DNA of 64,000 nt from Zasmidium citrigriseum (Eukaryota > Ascomycota > Dothideomycetes > Mycosphaerellales > Mycosphaerellaceae), in NCBI GenBank assembly GCA_002786025.1, contig NHNW01000007.1, positions 496,001 through 560,000 of the forward strand, written 5' to 3'. The notes beneath the pieces are model-generated. The model was not told the DNA's origin. It worked only from the letters and a program-made list of their open reading frames with translations, and did no database searches. A program made the translations under genes and the position numbers. Every line of letters begins with the position of its first letter. Position 1 is the first letter of the stretch. This document shows positions 53,410 to 64,000 of the stretch, one piece after another.

Positions 53410-56400
53410 CTAATCCATCTTCGCCCGCTCCTCCATCGAATCCTCCACATGCACCGCACTCTCATGCACATCACCCAGATGGATGTCCTGCGCCGGAGGG
53501 TCCTTATCCTCTGGCCCCTCCAGCGCCGGCATATCCGCCGTGTCGTTGACGTCGATCTGGAAGATGGGTGGCGAGTGGCCTCCCGAGGGCGAGTTGTGAT
53601 TCGTCGTAAAATCCATCGCATCCTCGAAGCCAGAGTCGTTATCGTGGTCGAACTGCGCCTTGTTGCTATCCGCATCATCATCCATGTTGTTCAGCAAGCG
53701 ATCGCCATCCTCATCGGCTCCGTCAAGCGCATCGAATCCCCAGCCGGTGTTACCAGCTCCGCCGTATGCGCCTTCATTGCTGTTCGTCGTCGACCCCTGC
53801 GTCAGAAGGCGGCCGGCTGCTCCAGCTCCACCATTTCCTCCGCTGCCCGTCTGGCTGCTCATCGCCGCGACTCCTGCTCCGGCTAAGGCGCTCGACGACC
53901 CATGTTGTGAGGAGTGCGCTGGGCCGCCGAGCCTGTCTTCCCCCGACTCGTCATCGGCGGCTTCTTCCTCAGCGGGTGGATTGCGGAATTCACTGACAAT
54001 ATCCTGGAGGTATTGAGGACCAAGGGGCTTGTCTGAACGGCGCCGGTAGAAGAGAAGGTAGGCAGCCGCTGATTGCAGCTTGTTGTCGTTGCTGATCTTG
54101 GACGTGATCGAGTCTGTCAGAAGTTAGCTAAATCCCAGCTCACGGATGAAGAAAGGTACACACCATTGTAGTCATACCACTCGCCGTCGTAGAAGTTCTT
54201 GGCCATAGCAGTGTAATGTCCACCACCAAGGCCACCGAAGTGGTTGTCTACAGCAAACAAGTCGTACGTATAGTCCTTGCCGTCCTCCTTCAAGCCCACC
54301 TTGTCGTTCATGTCCAGACCTTCAATCGGATAATCGACGAGGACATCAATCTTGTCGCGGAACGATCGGTTACCACCAAATCGCTTGAGATGGACCACGA
54401 GAATATCCGGCAGTGTCCAGATCTCAAGTGTCTTGGTCGCTCGCCGCAGCTCCTTGCAGCGATTGCAATACCATGCGTTGTCTTCAGACAAGACTTCACG
54501 CTTACCGGTCTCGACGAAGCAGTCTTCAAGATCCAAGCCGTGCTTCTTCCGCTCGTCGCGCTTCTTCCGTCTGGCTTCCAGCTCTTCATCGTGGAAGATG
54601 TCACCCCTTCGGCCATTCTCATCGACGTACGTAAAGCCTCGCATGTCATCTGGGTTTTGGGGATCTCCGTTCAACAGACTATCCGCAGCCTCTGGTCTCC
54701 AATCCAACACAATGCATTCGCCAAGCTGGATGTAGTACGGGCTGTTCTCCGGTTGCTGAGGTACCGACTTGAGCGCTGATCCCGACCCATTGCGATTCTG
54801 ACCAAACTGGTTGCGGTCCTTCTTGCCGTACGTGATCTGGTTGCCGCGACGTCCCTTCTTGCCTCGGTGCTTGCCTCTGTTCTTCCGACGGCCAGATCTT
54901 AGCTGATTGGGCTCTTGCTCCGAAGGCGGCATGATTCCAGAGTCCTCCTCGTCGCTGTTCTCAACAGTTGGTGTTGACAAGGTCGACTCTTCTCCCAAGG
55001 TGATGTCAGGCTTGTCGAGATCATCTGCGTCACTCTCATTCTCTTCAGTGTTGCCGGCACTAGTAGAAGACTCGTCGGAGTTCGACGATTCCAGAGACGC
55101 ACGACGAGCAGGCTTCACTCGATCGAGCATGGGCCTCACGGTGGAGTCTTTGACGCTGGACATGGAAATGCAATGCAAGCCGCCATCAGCGCCCTCGCTA
55201 TACTTGACGTCGAAGAGCTGGTTTCGCAAAGCCGGCGAAAGGAAGTATTGAGGATCCATGAAGTCAGGTGGGATGGGATCTTCGTCGTCGTCCATCTGCA
55301 TTGGGCTGGTGCCGTTCGCCATGGCAGGCTTCTCCAAAGACACGTTGACATAGCCGTCTTCAGACTGCGCTGAGTGATCACTGACGCCGGCAGCATCCTC
55401 CGGGCCGTTCTGCTCCTTGCTGGACTCGTCGTCCATTTCCTCGACGGTGCCAGTACGCTGGGAAGTGTCTTGGAACTCTCTCAGAATGTGTCGGCTGGTA
55501 ATATTCTGTACCGCGATGAGGATCTTCTTGAAGATGATCTCGTAATTCTTGGTCTCTTCGCGAGTGACTGTGATGTAGAGAGGGTGTTGTCCAACTTCGT
55601 GCTTGTCGTTGCGACCCACAAAGCGCTGGAAGATGGGGACAGCAAAGACGTCCGCCTTCTCGGAATCCATTCCCTCTGGAGGTATGTCTTCTTTGGTGTT
55701 GGTGCTGACGAAGGTCGAATAATAGTTCTTCTTCGGTGAAGGCGCGTTCTTCGGCGCCGCATCAAGCTCGTAGATGAAGATGTAATCATTGGACTGGATG
55801 GAAGCTTCTGCGAGACTTGTCGAATCGTCGAATATCTTGTAGATCTTGTTGTTGTAGACTTCAACCATCCACAGGCGATTCGCGTCAGTATCATACTTCT
55901 TCGCGATGTGCTCCTTCAAGGTCTTGATCGAGGAGTTCTTGTCCATATCGATCTGATGCATGATTGGCTTGCCGTAGAGAGGAACGAAAGTGATGAGGTG
56001 CTGAAATGCGTGATCCATGGGTAGTTGAACGGTGAGCAGGGAGTACGGATCAAAGGTGACGCTGACCTTGTCGCAATTGGGGCATTCCATGGTGTTCTTG
56101 TAGAAGCCGCTGAACAGGTCCATCGCCACAGAGTCATTCCGCTTGGCGTGGTTCTCGCGGTAGGTCTGGCCGAGCTGGTAGATGTACTCCGGATCTCTGA
56201 CCTTGTCGTCTTCGGAATCGGGGTTCTCAGTGTACGGCTTCTTGTACACGCGGTTCAAGTCTTCGTGGAGTGCGTCAACCAAGAAGCTCAGGAACTCCTG
56301 CGAGTCTTGCTGCCCGTAGCCCGAGAAGAGTGGTTGCAGATTACCGAGCGTGTTCTTGAACTGGCGTGGCGTGAATGCGCCTCCCATGCCGCCGTCGTAA

Positions 56401-58178
56401 ATGCCCTTGAGAACGCCTGCATAGGCATTCGCCATGGCGCCATGGTGACCGAGTGGGTTGTCGTTGTTGATCTCAGGCTTGTACTTGTTTGAGAGAAAGT
56501 ATAACGCCAGCTCCTCAACACTTCGAATGCACTGCAAAGCTGAGTTCATGTAGCAAGTATTGCCCAGATTCGTCAAGCCCACAGTACCCTTGGTCCGGCC
56601 ATCTTTCCGCGTGCGTCCTCTGGTCATCATGCCCGGAGCCGGGCTGGTGCGTCCAGATGCTGGAGCAGAGCCGGGCTTCGAGCCGCCTGGCTTCTTCAGA
56701 AAGCTCTTGGCTCCCTTCTTCTGATCCGACTGAAATTCGCCTCCAGCTGGGCCGCCGATCTGCTCCTCCAATACCATCGTCTGATCCTGGAAGAAGCCAG
56801 CGGTCTCCATGGTCATCTTGCCGTTATAGTTCTCATTGTGCGATTCATCCTTGCCTTCGGTCGCTTCGAGATCTCGGCCCACTTCCATCTTCGCAAAGGT
56901 TGCTTGGTCAATCACCAACTTTGCTGTTGAACCAACCGCGGGCTTCGATGGTGAAGGATCCCGCGAGGCTGGTGGAGATAGCACACCGGATCGTTTGTTT
57001 CCGGGAGTGTCGACGGCGACATCGGCCGCATTTTGCAGCCGCCAGATCTTGACTTTTGTGGTTTGCGATATGCCGGCAGCGTCCTTTGCTCGTCTCAAGA
57101 AGTTTTGGAATCTCTCGCTCCGTGACGCCACCAGCTTGACAGCATCTTCTGCAGTGAGCTGACCGCGAGCTGCTTGTTGCTGCTTCGCTTTCAGGTTATT
57201 GAGCGCCGAGGCCTTTTTTGGAGCGTCTTCGGAGGCTTGCGGCACCTTGCGGACTGTGATGACAGGTGGATGAAGCTCCCAGATGACGTTGGTCGTTGAT
57301 GCTCCGGGTGGAGCGGTATTGTGAGCATATCGAGTGATGGGCTTGCCTTGACTCTTGTCATAACCATACAAGCCGATGATGTAGCCATACGCCTCATGTG
57401 GGAGCACCTCGACCTCTGTGCCCATGCCAACGCCGGGTTTGAGTGGGACGAACTCTGCACCGGCAGAATCGAGAAGATGTGGTGGATTGAAGGCTCCCTC
57501 AGGAACGATATCCGAGTTATCCAGAGGTCCAACATTGCCTTCGCGTGCCTGTTTCGAAAACTCTCCACTCGTCAAGTTCTCAGATGCCCGCGAGAGTACT
57601 CGTGAGAGCCACTTGTTGGATATGACGACCCCTCGATCTCCTTCATCGAGAGATCTGTCAGCTAGTTGTCGAACGTGCCGTACCTGCTCGTCCGTTTGTG
57701 CTGTTGTGTATGGCTCCATCTGTGCGCTGTCCGCAGATTTGGGCCCCCACTTCGACTCTCCATCTTGCTGCACACTCGTCGCCTGCGTATCAACAGACAT
57801 GGCACCGCCATCTGAAGTAGCAAAGCTCTGCCCCGTCTCTTGCGTCTCCAAGCTCTGTCTCGCCGGCGTCATGCCCTGCATGGCAACATCGAAATCGGTA
57901 GGGCCTTGCTCTTCCTCATTCGTAAAGCTCCCAGGCACCTTATGCGACTGCTCTTGCTGGGAACTCGCAGGCACGTGCCTCTGGCCAGCGTCCTCCATGT
58001 CTGCAGCACTTCTCTTGGCCGGCGACGCACTCCTCGCGCCAATCGTTCGCTCAGGGCTCACCATCGATCTGTTGCCAGCAGTGTGGTTGGCACCATTCTC
58101 ACTGCCGGACATGCTCTCGATCGAAACTTCTGCGAACGCAGCGCTGGGGCTCGCTCCTTCCTCCCTTGATGGCAACAC
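53410..58178 (-). CDS. UBP12: ubiquitin carboxyl-terminal hydrolase, UBP12/USP15 type
   Basis: Two exons (58178-54164, 54113-53410) with a 50-nt intron encode 1572 aa. A disordered N-terminus is followed by a DUSP-like domain starting NKWLSRVLSRASEN. The USP catalytic core has the Cys box GLTNLGNTCYMNSALQCI (nucleophile C542) and the His box HFGGLGGGHYTAMAKNFYDG (H1321). An inserted ubiquitin-like segment (IDMDKNSSIKTLKEHIAKKY) and a long acidic insert split the core, as in Ubp12/USP4/15. The intron falls just after EWYDYN, and the second exon adds the KLQSAAAYLLFYRRRS end of the fold plus a Gly/Asp-rich tail. Removes ubiquitin from substrates in cytosol and nucleus. Start uncertain: 58178 or Met23 (58112). 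Confidence 0.93.
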
Positions 58179-59158
58179 CTCGTCGTGAAGGTGAGGTGGA
58201 ATAAAGCGTAGTTGCGGTGGTGGAGTGTTCCGCGTGGTGGTCGTATTGCTGCTGGTAGGTGAGGGAGGCTGGCTAGAGGGATGCAGCGGCGAGGAAGAGG
58301 AGGGCGTGGAGGAGCGAGCGTGGGCGGCGGGCTGCAGCGATTGGGCGTCCAGCAGCGGTGAATGCGACGGCGACGAGCGTGAATGGGCGTTTTGGTGGGT
58401 AGCGAAGGGAGCGAGCTTGCGCTTTTTCTGCGACGAAGCCAGATTGCGGTGCTGGCGGTGGTGAGGCCGTCGGTGATTGACAGCCCCAGAAAAGATCCTG
58501 CGCGGTCGACGGGCTGTCTATTCCGGGGTGTTGGTCGTGAAAGAGGCCGCCGGAGCCTGGCCGCCTGATTCTTGCGCGCGAGTACGAATAGCGATTGTCG
58601 TCGCGCGGTGGGCGGTGAAAGGGGTGGTGTATGGAGAGTGAGAGGAGAAGTGGGAGCGGTTTGCACGGCGGACGGGTTTGTGTTGCTGCTGTTGCTCTCA
58701 TGCACAGCGGAAGCTTGTTCGTCACCCCGACCTCAAGATTGTCAACCTTGGCGCCACCGGAATCGTCAATAGTCAATGAAATAATCAATCCTCAATACCA
58801 TCTAACAACCCGTCGTTCTACGCGTCGCACAACCCAAGCCGTCACCATCGAAGCGCACAGAACGTCCGGACGCCTCACTTCCACAAGGCGATTGTAAGCA
58901 GGGATGAGGGCCGCACAGCAGCGGGGATCATTCACTCGCCACCCGTCATCACGAGCCAGGCACACTCTCCTTGACGCGTCGATCCGCACGTGATATCTCA
59001 TTCTCGATAAATGCTACATACTCTCGTAAATGCCGAAAACATTTCTATCATCCCATTGGAACGTCGGAAAACGTAATCCAAACAGCCGCTTGAACGCAAC
59101 ATACCATCCCGAAATGCTCATACAACTCCTTCATCATGATGGGTTTTGTGTCTTCGCT
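58179..59158. other. intergenic, promoter of UBP12-type gene and 3' flank of CLC gene
   Basis: 980 bp. Minus-strand ORFs at 58,058-58,788 overlap the deubiquitinase N-terminus in other phases and are Pro/Arg-rich shadows. Nothing else seen. Confidence 0.5.
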
Positions 59159-62121
59159 TCAGAATCCTCGCTGAATCACCTTTCCCTGCTTTCGCTCCTC
59201 GTCGTGAACGTGTTTGACGTATCGTACAAATGATTTCTTGTGCACCATCCCAGCGTACTTGCCCTCGTACAACACGCAGATGTATCTCAAGCCGAGCTTC
59301 ACAAAGCATTCGTATACCAGGTCCATTGGGCTGGTAATGTCGAGTGCCACGGGAGATGGGTCGATGTATGGAGTGAAGTCGGTAGGATCGTCTGTGCCCG
59401 GACCGCCCGAATGGCGTCGCTGTGCTTCGGCTTCCTCAGCATCCCCTTCACGCGCAGTCGCATCGTCGTCCTCGGAATCGTCCACAGCTGATGTGCCCGG
59501 CCGTGGATCATCAGGGTGGAGAATTTGGTCGTGGGCGTTCATCAGGCACATTGTATCCTCTTCACTCTCCAGCCGATCAAGGGCGTATTCGAGGTCAGGA
59601 CCCGGGATCAATCCAACCAGCACTCCGTCCTTCAGAATCGGCAGGCCACCGTCAATCTCGCCAGACATGTGGAGATACTCAAGCTTGAAGCGCAACTGCT
59701 TGGCAGCCACCATTGGCGATGCGCTGATGTCAATGTATCGATTTGGAGTCGGTTCTGGCGTAATGTCGCCAAGGTCGGTCGTGAAGACCGGCCTCACTTT
59801 ATGGTCGAGGTATGGGTATGCGTTCATGTCGGTGAGCAAGTCATATATGCTGAGTGGCTCTATGGCATCGGCGGTCCATTTGGCAATCAACACGCCCAGT
59901 GAAAATGGTAGGACGTGCTCCAGACTGCCTGTCAATTCGAAAAGGATGACAGCAAGTGTGACGGAAAGTCGTGTCACGCCGCACATGGTAGCGCCAGCGG
60001 CGACCAGTGCGTACACACCCGGAACGACGCACGACTCCGGGTTGCCATCGTTTGTACAATTCGCAAAGAATGCGAGGTCTGGATATTTCAACGTCAAGAG
60101 CTGGACGATGTGCCCAACAATGCGCCCGAGCAGACCGCCAACGACCATGGACGGCACGTATATGCCCGCGGGAACCTTGATGCCAAACGTGACGGTCGTG
60201 AGGAATGCCTTGACGAGGAATGCCCAGGAGAGGTACCAGATCGTGCGAGGTATTCTTTCTTCAGTCGGGCAAAGCGCGGACCCATCATCAGAGAAGGACG
60301 AGCAGGGCGCCGACATTTCGTACAGGAGCTCTGCGACAGGCAGTCGAGTGTATCGATTCCAGAAGCTGACCAGCCCAGTGACCAGCGCGACGAGGAAGAC
60401 CTCAAAGAGAGGATAGTTCTTGATGACGCTGATACGGCGGAATGTCTTTGCCCAGAGTTTCGAAGCTTTGATGAAGAGGGCACCGAGAGCACCTCCCAAG
60501 ACGCCCAGGCAGGCAAAGGCGATGATCTCGAAGAACTTCCAGTCCACCAGGTATCGCACCTCGAAAAGGACGATCTTGTTGGTCCCGTACGGATTGAAGG
60601 CCTTGAGAGACAGAGCTGCCGCAATGCAGCAAAAGAACGTCCGGAAAAGTGTCTTCGGCGGGAAGTAATAGCTGACTTCCTCCAAACTGAAGAGGACGCC
60701 GCCAATGGGTGCACCAAAGGCGACGGCAACACCAGCTGCCGCAGATGCCGAGAGCACCTCACGACGTTTGGCATCGTTGTTGCGGTATTTGGACGACAAG
60801 CGGGTAGCGATATTGCCGATGCAAGTCGCAATGTGGACGTATGGGCCTTCTTTGCCGCTGTTATATCATCAGCCTTGTTCTCGCTACAAAGTTTTGGGAT
60901 GTTGACTTACATAGAAAGGCCAGACGCCACACTCAAGATGAGAGCAATGGTCTTGCACACAAGCGTCTTGACGCCAAGGTAGCCGTGCAACACAAATCCT
61001 GAGAGGATCACGCGCACCTCTGCCACACCACTACCAGCAGCTGGATAGTAAGTCACAGGCGGCTTTTGAGCAGCCTCCTGGAAACGACTGGTAGGGCTTA
61101 TCGAACCCTTTCCGCCTTCGGTGCTATTCTTAGTAGCGTCGTGGTGGTGGTCAGCGCCGAGATTCTCGTCCAGCGTGGAAAGCGATATGGCGGAAGAGAT
61201 GGTGGTCTTGGTCCGGAGCGTGACGAGGCAGGAGACCAAAGACAAACACACACACCAGGCCACGTACGCGAGCCAGTCTGTCCACAGATTCCGTTCGTCG
61301 TCATGGTGGATGAGGTTCGACCAACGGTGCCAGCTGTCGCAGATGCTGGCGCCAGAGCAACACTGTCTCTTGCTATACCACCAGTGGTTTGTACAGTACC
61401 CGCTCTTGAAGTCGAAAATGGCAGATTCCGTGACATCGATCATGTAGGCGAACCCTGCGGTAATGCACCCAATGATGAACACCAGCAGCCATCCTTGTGC
61501 CCCGTCGAAGAAAGCCTTGACTCTTCCCCAGAAGTCTTGTCTGCTCCTCAGCTCTTTCATGCGATATGCATCGGCAATGCTATCATGCACCCAGTCTGTT
61601 GAAGTGAACTGATCATACCACACTCGATCGTCCCAGTAAAGCGGTCTCTTCCCAGGTACTGGATCTGGACGTGGTTCCCTGTCTGTGGCACTCCCAAGTG
61701 CTTTCATGAGCCCCTTCGCAAAGGAGCCTCGTCGACTGCCGCCTCGGATCGAGTTGATGTAGCTGTGATTTCGCGAGAAGCCATATCGCGGGGTACCAGG
61801 CACGCTGGCAGTTCTATAGCCGCTTCGAGGAAGATCGGGAGTCGCGAGCAAGCCAGTCCGCTCGTCTGCAGCTCGTCCTCGTGAAGGTATTCGAAGCCTC
61901 AAGTCTCCATCTGAAGTTCGTGAGGATCCCAGCCGCCGTCTGGCAGCGTCGAATCCATCGCGGGTTTCTACAGGTGAGAGGGGCTGAGCCTGGGCGTTGA
62001 AGGCATTTCGATAGGCGTTTCGAATGGCTTCGGCCTCGTGCTCGTTGATCTCGTAGTCGTCGTCGTCCTCGTTGTGCTGACTGGAGGCAAGACTGCGGTA
62101 GGAAGCTACGGACTTGGGCAT
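59159..62121 (-). CDS. CLC-family chloride/proton antiporter
   Basis: Two exons (62121-60911, 60857-59159) with a 53-nt intron encode 969 aa. A long cytosolic N-terminus (1-200) precedes the membrane domain. Selectivity-filter region GSGVAE at 363-368 has Ala where GSGIPE has Pro. The junction exactly rebuilds SGLSIGKEGPYVH, with gating Glu E407. An FFEIIAF segment places a proton-glutamate equivalent at E514, which favours exchanger over channel. APIGGVLFSLEEVSYYFPPK follows the filter. C-terminal cytosolic CBS domains span about 770-960. Fungal CLC proteins act in Golgi, vacuole or plasma membrane and support copper and pH homeostasis (Gef1-type). The exact compartment is not determinable. 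The start is the only Met opening this frame. Confidence 0.93.
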
Positions 62122-64000
62122 GGTCGCGGCGGCGCTTCAGGTGGGACCATGATAAGCCTCCTGCGGCGGAAATCAGATGCCTCTATCGTGTATGGGGGTA
62201 AACAAAGAAGACGAGCGTGGAACAGGCGGGGTGAAAAGAGTGTAATGGCGTGCTCGGGGTAGTTTCGTAGAGCAGGAGTCTATCTCATCACAAGATGCCT
62301 GTCATGCTGCTCACAGGCGGTATCCTGGAGGCCCCCGTGATTCAGGCACGGTCCGGGCGAGCGAAACAGACCGTCACTCCTTCGGTCACAGGCCGCTGTA
62401 ATCGTGGCGCTGTTTCGCCTGAAGTCGAGTGTATCCAAGTGCACGTGGAGGCGGCGCGGCGGTGGAGTGCAGGCTCAGGATTGATGGGAGCTTCGATGAA
62501 CTTACCAGCGATTGAATGCTGGTGAGGGGAGCAGCGATGATGGCAGCGCGGTGCTTGGCAACGTCGGTCGCTGTGAAACGCTGCCTTTGTTTCTGCCTCG
62601 CAACAACCACGAATCCTCCGCCAGTCACCAGAACAGAGCAGAATACGAGCTTGGCTCGGCGGAGGCGGGCATCGCCAGATAAGCAGACTCATCCTCCGCA
62701 AGACTCACCTCTTCCTTCGTCTCACCCACCACGCCGCCCTTACCCACCCGGCCACCACCAAAGCGGCATGCGCAGCTTGACGAGCGCGTCTGGTGACCAG
62801 AGCTGTCCGGCGATGTTTCGAAACAGCCGCCTCAATCGCTGCGAATCATCGCCCACCATGCATTAGCCCGCTCCTCCACACCATCTGCTCCCTGCAGTAG
62901 CCATCGTGGGGATGGTCGTGTGCTGCAAGGAGACGTCACACCCCCGAAGCTCGTCAAAGTGCTGCGTCCAAGTGCCGTGTGCGGCCACTGCATTAATTGG
63001 CCAAACGCCTCGTACTGCTGGTATGTATACATCTTCGCTCCAAACGGCGTCGCAATTAATGCATCCGCGCATTCCTAGCTGCGTGACACCTCAGAGCTCT
63101 GAGAGAAGATCTCTTGATAGAGACCTTTTTCAGTATTCCGATATGAAGCTGCTGCAGGAGCTGTCTCATCCTCGGATATCTACATGGAAGAGGGAATGCT
63201 CGACACACAATCATCCAGGATCAATGGCTTGTGCGACCGCCATTCGACCGTGCTCGTCCTTGCACAAGATAAAGACCGGAACGGAAGCGATGCTCGTGCA
63301 TGCCCTTCCCGATGCTGCAGATGTACATGCAGAGCTTGCAAAGACGTCGGCTCGGACTTCTCTTGGACTTACCCATAGCTTTGAAAAAGCGCTCACCAGC
63401 CACCAAATTGCCAGATCGATACCTTTTGAGAACGAAGGGCGGGGACAACGATGAGACTTGAGCAGAAGAGATACTGTAGGCACCAGCTACCATGGTCTTC
63501 GCCGGAATTTCGAATGTCGACCAGATCCTCCTTGGGAAGGTCAGGGATCATCACATTCATCCTCAAACAGCAGCTTCTGTGGTCCTTTGCGAAGACTGCA
63601 TCATGCAGTATTTCCAATTTCCATGAGCTCGGTGCAAAAACTGCGTTCGAGCTTCAGCTGTCCGTCTGCGATTGATAAGTTGCTGGCAGTCCTTCGTTCG
63701 CTTGCCCCGTGCGACTGTGATGCTAATCACAGCCAGTTTGATTTTTTGCGTGTCCTCTCAAGTGGGACGAACTGGGAAGAGATGCTACCACGCATTGTCA
63801 AACTCTTGCTTCAATGCTGACAACCAACAAGAATGAAAGGGTTATTGTGTCGTTCCGAGTCAAGCATCAATTTATCTTTCGGCGTTCTTTCCGCACGGGA
63901 TATGCTCGGGCATGGCTTGGAGACGTGCGGTGAGTAGCAGTAGCGGAAGATTGGTCCATCGTCATAAATGCGCCCAAATCACGAACATGCACCTCAATCT
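62122..64000. other. terminal spacer without supportable gene
   Basis: 1.9 kb upstream of the CLC gene. Short ORFs (up to 182 codons, plus 62906-63454) have no family features. A minus-strand frame from 63617 (MEILHDAVFAKDHRSCCLRM) could be an exon but has no partner. The window ends without entering a recognisable gene. Confidence 0.45.

Noticed and set aside
53026..53886. 286-codon plus-strand ORF
   Set aside because: Its second half is antisense to the second exon of the deubiquitinase; composition (runs of His, Ile, Arg, Val) is that of a shadow frame.
54117..54163. C-terminal end of the deubiquitinase at 54117 (unspliced)
   Set aside because: A GT-AG intron at 54163-54114 restores the conserved YRRRS-type end of the USP fold in exon 2; the unspliced end truncates it.
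1..64000. CRISPR arrays, insertion sequences, bacterial operons
   Set aside because: The window is fungal nuclear DNA with spliceosomal introns. No regularly spaced direct repeats with spacers, no transposase and no polycistronic layout were seen.

Overview
This 64 kb window is nuclear DNA of a filamentous ascomycete. Genes are spaced about 1-2 kb apart on both strands. Most carry short introns of 48-60 nt with GTRNGT donors, and the set of conserved genes is typical of Pezizomycotina. Small, often first-third-of-gene introns, GC near 50% and a signal-peptide-less pepsin-like protease suggest a Dothideomycete, perhaps Mycosphaerellales/Capnodiales. That placement is inference; no ribosomal or barcode sequence is present. 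Exon coordinates were derived by hand from splice motifs and reading-frame continuity, and every multi-exon model reported with high confidence closes in frame.

Layout. 0.1-8.2 kb: a ferric reductase, the polyadenylation factor PFS2, a pepsin-like aspartic protease and a class II aldolase/adducin-domain protein. 8.2-11.6 kb: no supportable gene. 11.6-22.6 kb: an LEA/DUF3659-type protein, an SLC35F-type transporter, a TMEM170-like membrane protein divergent from the peroxin PEX8, and NOC3 divergent from NIP7 (two 60S ribosome biogenesis factors sharing a 188-bp promoter). 22.6-26.6 kb: the most unusual segment, a tandem array of four paralogous small secreted six-cysteine proteins (about 80 aa each). 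Each has one phase-0 intron placed exactly between two adjacent Cys codons. 26.7-32.3 kb: an LEA-like repeat protein, a D-xylose reductase-type aldo-keto reductase, the SEC61 beta subunit and a conserved low-complexity fungal protein. 34-43.6 kb: a CQDW-motif protein of unknown function, an F-box protein, a four-TM protein, an imine-reductase/beta-hydroxyacid dehydrogenase-like enzyme, a decayed tRNA, and two proteins of unknown function. 43.7-50.2 kb: a protein kinase-vWA fusion, a CorA-like membrane protein and a small basic protein. 50.2-53.4 kb: no firm gene, but a degenerate array of about 160-200 bp repeats that looks coding on the minus strand. 53.4-62.1 kb: a UBP12-type deubiquitinase and a CLC chloride/proton antiporter. 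62.1-64 kb: nothing convincing.

Most genes are unlinked housekeeping functions: RNA 3'-end processing, ribosome assembly, ER translocation, peroxisome import, deubiquitination and ion transport. The secreted Cys-rich family is the accessory element and the best candidate for a previously undescribed system, plausibly effector-like or antimicrobial. The kinase-vWA and CorA-like neighbours and the decayed repeat array make 43-53 kb a second accessory-looking stretch.
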